Part shown: positions 58,371-64,000 of the stretch, piece by piece
Numbering within the stretch: position 1 is the first letter of the stretch
How the letters are laid out: each line of letters opens with the position of its first letter
Position numbers and translations under genes: made by a program
NCBI GenBank assembly: GCA_030704615.1
Contig: CM060734.1
Location: 63,254,042-63,318,041 of the forward strand
Length of the DNA: 64,000 nt
Reading direction: 5' to 3'
DNA from: Takakia lepidozioides
Lineage: Eukaryota > Streptophyta > Takakiopsida > Takakiales > Takakiaceae
The notes under the pieces: generated by a model
What the model saw: only the letters and a program-made list of their open reading frames with translations
Databases searched by the model: none
What the model was told of the DNA's origin: nothing

Positions 58371-59599
58371 GTTACTATGGGCCTAATGGGGACAATGAGG
58401 AAGGTTGTGGAAAGGAGATGCTTGGACCTAGAATGCGTACATGAATTCACATAGATAGACATTTCAACAAGTTCCAAATTAGGTAGTCAAGCACTAGTGA
58501 TGTGCAAATTGGCTCTTCAACTAGTTTACGAAAGTGACGGGATTTCTACACTTCAAGTATTGATATACCCAGTGTTGACATTTAGTAATAATATTTTTGA
58601 GGACCATTGTTGATATCATACCTTCATTTTTTTATGAGGTGCATTGTTCATACCAGCCTAGTACCAGAATTTTTTTTTTTTTAAAAAAAACCATTATTTG
58701 ACAACCTAACATAACACAAAATCCAAATTTTTGCCTATCCGGAACCTATTGATATAAACAAAATCTGATACATTGGCCCGTGGTGGGTCCCAAGACTCCT
58801 CCACGACTCACACCACAAGGCCGCAGTCTCACGATGAGTCCCATGTCACCCCACTACGATTCCCTACACTACGATCGCCCCACTCAGAGTCCCACCGTAG
58901 CTCAGTAACGGGGCTCCACCTATTGAGCACCTCCGCCTTCTCAAGTGCTTTAGCCATTACATGGTCGTTCAACCCCACTCCCACTGTTGCCGCTGGCCCC
59001 ACCACATGGGCAACCCCTCTTGTGTCCCGACCCTACCTCAAAGACAAATGGCCGCTATAGAGAAGGTGGAACAATCGAGGAAGTTGGCAATCTTGATGGA
59101 TCTTCCAAAAGCAGCAAGAGAAGCTATTGGGGAGGTGACTAGCATGGGATGTTGTGCACGAGAGCCAAGTGGGGAGGTGACGAATGTGGGATGTTGTGCA
59201 CATCCATAAAGTGAGGCTGGATGAGATAGATGAGAGTTGATGCAAGGGTAGGAGAGTGGGTAGGCAATCCAACCGGGAATGAGGTGGAGTGGGGATGGAG
59301 TGGCCCGTTGCCCAGAAACTGCACTTCGGTGGAGAAAACTCAATTACGACTGATTGTTTTGGGTGTACATTAAGGGATGCTCATTGGAATTGTGTTTTTG
59401 TTGTCTTGTCACACATATGTCAATCATTACATGAGACTAACACTAGATGGTCATATACGGTGTGAAAGACTGATCGTTGCAGGAGAGTTGGCGTAGGAGA
59501 CGACGCTAGATGGTCATGTGGGGTGTGGGGGTATGAAGGACTGGCACGGTCATTGACGTTACCTCCTCTAGTTTAAGTCCCCTACCCTCGGGTACGTAC
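58371..59599. other. No gene recognised
   Basis: AT-rich to about 58760, then a CCAC-rich stretch with short frames only. GGAGGTGACxAxxxTGGGATGTTGTGCAC occurs twice near 59130-59200 as a short direct repeat of about 45 bp. Nothing else can be supported. Confidence 0.4.
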
Positions 59600-60317
59600 C
59601 AGTGTTGGGCGGTTATGAACTTTGGCCGGTTATAACCGCCTGTTATTAGACCGGTTATATATATATCTGGAGGAGGTGCAAAAACCAAAAAACCGGATAT
59701 AAACAGATCTGGCAGAGGCTAGGGGTTGAGATAACTGGCGGGCTTCGAGAACCGGCGAGCAAGTTTGGTTTTTTATTTATTGGTATCCGGCCATGGCCTT
59801 AAAAAAGGACCCGGTTATCAATAAATAGTGTCAGCATATACCCTTGCTAAGATTAATGTGACACCAATCTGGTAACTAAGATGTCCATTATTGATCATCT
59901 AGATGATCCAGTTTCTAGGGCTAATCATCTTGCATGGCTGGTCAATCCCTGCTTGGCATTTATTTCAGCTTTTTTTTAAATACTTTCATCATTTCAATAT
60001 ATGTAAATTTTTATTTTATAAATAGTTCATTTACATGACCGCAATATAACCGTTTTAAGAACTGTCGGTTATCTACCGGTTATAAAGTATATTGAACTTC
60101 CAGAACCGGTTCAAAAAACCGCCTGTGCAAAGGTCTTTAATAACCGGAATTGAACTTAACCGGGGTTTTTTTAAAACATCAAAGAACCGCCTCCGGCAGG
60201 TTATTTAATTTTTTCTTTTGTCCATTTAACCGCCTCCGGAGGTTCTAAAGAAGGGGCAATCGGCAAAGAACCTGCACTGGAGGAGCTCACGAAAATCTGA
60301 GAACCGCCCAACACTGG
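59600..60317. mobile_element. MITE-like element with 16-bp terminal inverted repeats (hAT type)
   Basis: It begins CCAGTGTTGGGCGGTT and ends AACCGCCCAACACTGG, perfect inverted repeats about 718 bp apart. The interior is full of AACCGG/CCGGTT and GGTTATAACCGG words and a pair of GGAGG-rich repeats, and has no coding frame. The CAGTGTTG start is shared with the element at 55199 and is common in hAT ends. No clean 8-bp target duplication was found. Confidence 0.75.
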
Positions 60318-60635
60318 TCATGACCTCATGTTTCGCCCTCGGTCACTCCACTCATACTGCAGTACACCCTCGGGGTGGGGACTTACCCTACGTAAAGACA
60401 TAGGGTTTTTTTTTCGTTGTGGAGTACGGCTCAGATTGCTTAACATTTGACGGATGAGATCTCTTTGGCATTGCGGTTCTTTCCATGGTCTATCTTCATT
60501 TATTTTGGTGTTTCACGTAGGTTTTTGGACGCAGCTTTTGCTCTAGCTTGTCGTCAGACATTGATGTAGCATTGTGATTAGGTGATAATTGCTTGTTTAG
60601 AGCTTTCTATGCTTGTTAAGCGTTGTCTGTTTTCC
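60318..60635. other. Spacer before the recombinase pseudogene
   Basis: A T-rich stretch with no coding feature. It may hold the promoter of the crypton-like gene. Confidence 0.35.
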
Positions 60636-62735
60636 ATGGTGGATATTCCTAATGTGCGCGAGTCCGTTCAACGACCAAAATCTCGGAAGCGGAAGTCAGT
60701 TGTTAGAGCCGAGGTGGATTGTTATGATCCATTTGATCTCGAGATTTCACAATATACCTAATTAGGATCAAAGATCCCACTACCTGAGCGATCAGTGATG
60801 TTTCAAACATTTATGTAGATATTCCCAGTGCAGATCACAAGTTCTATGAGAATTATTTTGATGATTTGTTTGACAATCCCTTGGAGGATGCAAAAGATGA
60901 TGATGCCCACAGAGAGTATCCAACCAACTCTGACTACTTCCGGCGGCCAGTTGATCCTAAGGAGTTGCACAATATTGGTATTGTTGGAAGGGACGCAGTA
61001 AACACGTAGACAAGTGGGCTCGTAATGCATCCAATGAGTGGAGGACTTATGGAGGCTACCCTATTGATCACCGAATGATTGAAGACTTGTCCAAAGCCAA
61101 TGACGTTAAACCGCTCGTTGACATGCTTTGTTTGTTTATCTTACAGGTTGCTAAGAAGAATGGGGATCTGTACATACCCTCCTACAACGTACGTGTAATT
61201 TGATTGAGTTCATATTTAGCTAATTTGACTACAAGTTATGTTTCATTTTGATCTACTAATTCTGGATCTTTCGATTTACAATATATACAAGGTCTTGTAA
61301 GGGCTATCGGATGTCTTATTCGCGTCAGGCAAGAACAACGCATTGTTGAGACCAATATCAAGCCATCCATGCCCTTCAATATCCTTTCAGATGTACGCTT
61401 TCATCGTTTAATTAAGTTGGCTGCAGAAGAAGCAGTGTTACGATCTTGCCGTGCATGACTTAGACACAATATAATAAAGACTGACTTTTTGTCACGAGAT
61501 AAAGAAGCTCTTATGCTTACTTCCAAAGAAGCACTGAAGGATACTCCTTCTGGCCTTAAAAATCGCTTTGTGTAGATGTGCACCCATAACTTCTTTATCA
61601 AAGGCGGATTTGAATTGCATAATGTGGACGATAGTGATTTCACGCTTTTGTCAGATGGATGTGGTCCTTTCTTAAGGTATCTAATGATATTATGTGCTAG
61701 ATTGCTCGAACATTTAACCTTATAGTTTGTTTTTTGTATCTTTTTGGCTTCATACCATCTTACTTCGTTTTTTTTCGTATAGGTATAATCCATCACCTTC
61801 CACATCAAACAATGTGGTGTGGAGAACCAGCGGAAGGCTATAGACTGCCCGATTAATCAAGATGTCATCGAAACTTACCAACTCATCATGAATCACTACC
61901 GAGTGCGGAGTGATGGTGAAAAGGGGCCTCACCCTTTTTTTCTTAGTCCAAAATTTGAGGTGGAAGCCTTATGATCCTGTTTGGTTTACAAAGAGTCCAA
62001 TTGGTGAGAACACATGGAGCGCTATCACAAAGAAGATGAGCAATCATATTTGGCTTGATTGGAAAGACGATTACGAATAAAGGTGCTCATGGAGATGGAA
62101 TCACAAGAATGGAGGAGGCCTTGATACCTAAACATTGAGTACGGTATGCAAATTACTGGTCACCGAGATGCGAAGTCTTACGCCAAATATTACAATCAGA
62201 CTGATGAGGTAATGATCGAGCGAGCGATTCAGCGCATAAGTTCTGGTGAACTAATTGATGGCCGACCATTGACCTACTAGTAATGGAAAAAGAGAAACGT
62301 CGAGCTCTTGTGCATGAAGATATCCGTGCTACCGAGTGTATTCACGCAAAGATGTGTCCAAAGAAGTTACCGTCATTCAATCCATCTCGATCATTTCTTA
62401 TCAGAAGCTGAATTCTGGAGAAAAATTTGAAATAATATCTTGTTGGATGTCATGAGGCAACATGAGGTGCCTGAGCGGCCTAAGCGGGTGAATGAAATTG
62501 AGTCAAATGAGTTGGAGATGTCGAAATTGTCAACAGTTGTTTCGGGTGTCTCCTTGTCCCACGTTGACCACCAGTTTCACAATTTCAGCAACTGCAACAT
62601 TCATGAGCTTCACGGGTCCAACAGCTGCAACTAGTCATTTGAAAGACGTGCATTCTCCATCTATCAAAGAGTCACAGAGCTTGCATTTTATGAAGGATCC
62701 GATGATGATGAAGATGTCATGGTTTTGTTTGTGAT
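60636..62735 (+). pseudogene. Crypton-like tyrosine recombinase (DUF3504/ZMYM-type), decayed
   Basis: A start at 60636 (MVDIPNVRESVQRP) leads to a basic and acidic N-terminal part. The core begins near 61012 (KWARNASNEWRTYGGY), then LVDMLCLFILQVAKKNGDLYIPSYN. A GTACGT donor and an ATATACAAG acceptor (about 61189-61290) mark an intron. Next come LVRAIGCLIRVRQEQRIVE, ALKDTPSGLKNRF, FFIKGGFELHNVDDSDF and a second likely intron near 61676-61782. Then come SPIGENTWSAITKKMS and the recombinase C-terminal box ITGHRDAKSYAKYYNQTD (His-x-x-Arg and Tyr). This arrangement matches the core of crypton-derived proteins such as ZMYM2 and QRICH1. Several stops and frameshifts break it, and the tail (HQFHNFSNCNIH) runs up against the LTR at 62715. 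I recognise the family from motif order only. Confidence 0.65.
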
Positions 62736-64000
62736 TAGTTAGAAATAGTTATTTCTAGCTAATTAGGACATTATACATTTATATTTGTATTTTGTTGGCA
62801 TTGGGACTTCATTTGGTTCCATGTGCCAAGTGAGGTGGCGAACCTCACTTGGACGTGGAGAGGTTATCTCCACGTGAGACGTAGGCAGGCTCGTCTTCTT
62901 CTAGTCGAGCCTCCTGAGGCCTCTCTCGCCGCCATAGCTCTAGTACTTGAGATAGAGAGTGGGTGAGGTCTATATGGTAGAGTCCTTTAGCAAAGGTGCC
63001 ATTGGCTTGACTTATATAACGTGATAGAGTGGGTTCACCTCTTTTCACCATTTCTATATCACTAGAAGAAGACATGCTTACATCGATGAGTGCAAGGTAT
63101 TAGCATAGTTAGCACTTGTGTGGGGAACTTGGTAGATAGCTCTTAAGTTACAAGGTGTTGCAGGGTTTGCAAGAGGAAAGCCTTGTGGTGTTTATGTACA
63201 AGATGAGGTCTTCAAGGAGAGCCTCATTGAAAAGTTTGAGAGCTTGTGAATAAACTCTTGTTCTGCAAGTGTTGCAGGGTTTGAGGAGTTCAAGAAGAGC
63301 TCGGGTGTTAAGGAAGCAAGCGGTGCATGTGTGGAGCATGGTTTCAGCTTGTGGGAGTCTTCAACCTCAAGCTTAGGAGAGCTATGAGTGGAGGTAGACA
63401 TCTGATTTCTCTTTGGGGCAGACTAGTGTATTTGTATAACATGCTTTGAGTTGGGTTTCAATCCCAAGCTTGGGAAGAATATGTCTATGGAAGTGGCAAG
63501 TGCAGGGCTGGATTAGGAGCTCTAAGAGGTGCACTATGGCCATAGAATGAAGCATTATGAGTGCATGCGATGGCTAGAAGAGGGTAGGCCATAGAAAGCT
63601 CGATAGTTTGTTCAATGCTAGTTCCATAGAGAAAGAGAGCTTGTTGTGTGGCAAATAGTTTGCTCAGGGAGTTATAGGCACTCTTGGTGGTCTATTGATG
63701 CTCAAGAAACCAAGAATTACACCTCTGGTTACTCCATAGAAGCCATAGCTCGTTGCAGCAATCGCAAAGACAAAGCGGCGCAAAGCCTAGCTTGGGAATG
63801 CGCGGGAACGTTTGAGATCGCGTGAGAACTCAAGAGAACGCGTGAGAACGCTTGGGAACTCGTGGGGACATTGCCCCAGGGTTGGGAGCACCACCATTGA
63901 TCCATCGGATGAACTATTGAGCCAGTGGATGAACATCGGCGCTTCTGGATGAGAATCGGTCACAGTGAATGAAATCTTGGTATTGGATGAACTATCGCGG
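62715..64000 (+). repeat. LTR of the methyltransferase-element superfamily, diverged, cut by the window end
   Basis: It begins TGTCATGGTTTTG and follows the 5' LTR at 24177 through the hairpin region (CCAAGTGAGG...CCTCACTTGG at 62826-62852) and on to the GCCATTGGCTTGACTTA word near 63005. It then differs more. The window stops before the element's interior, so whether it too carries a methyltransferase is unknown. Confidence 0.8.

Overview
The window looks like the TE-rich nuclear genome of a non-seed land plant (bryophyte, lycophyte or fern; I cannot narrow it further). Four loci encode DYW-type PPR editing-factor sequences, a TSO1/CPP-type CXC gene is present with GT-AG introns, and L1-like LINEs, Ty3/gypsy LTR elements, a hAT transposase and a crypton-like recombinase fill much of the rest. 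No rRNA, tRNA or CRISPR array was seen.

Layout: 1-4975 decayed LINE (-); 5835-8300 decayed Ty3/gypsy pol (+); 8645-8925 tandem repeat; 10457-11330 small PPR-DYW pseudogene (+); 11792-16437 CXC-domain gene (-), with one intron packed with LINE 3' ends; 18590-22342 PDF/PPR locus A (+, broken); 24177-33508 Ty3/gypsy element that carries a C5-cytosine DNA methyltransferase domain between protease and reverse transcriptase; 33341-34790 rearranged LTR and LINE pieces; 36257-41430 PDF/PPR locus B (-, broken); 42499-46564 PDF/PPR locus C (+, apparently intact); 46985-49320 second LINE fragment (-); 50157-55065 PDF/PPR locus D (-, long intact last exon, damaged upstream exons); 55199-60317 hAT remnants and MITE-like elements; 60636-62735 crypton-like tyrosine recombinase pseudogene; 62715-64000 a further LTR related to the methyltransferase element.

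Two observations stand out. First, loci A-D join exon pairs that encode the PDF motif of plant organellar single-stranded-DNA-binding (OSB) proteins to a PPR-E-DYW C-to-U editing factor. In locus C seven exons keep matching phases and give about 914 codons. In locus D the second half of a PDF motif and the whole PPR-DYW domain lie in one uninterrupted exon. Second, the 24177-33508 retrotransposon has a DNA methyltransferase in frame with its protease, with motifs I, IV, VI, VIII and X in the canonical order. It is decayed, but all its identified in-frame stops are TAG or TGA, as expected from C-to-T change at CAG (CHG) and CGA (CG) sites. Exon limits were worked out by eye from splice signals and phase; without transcripts they are inference.
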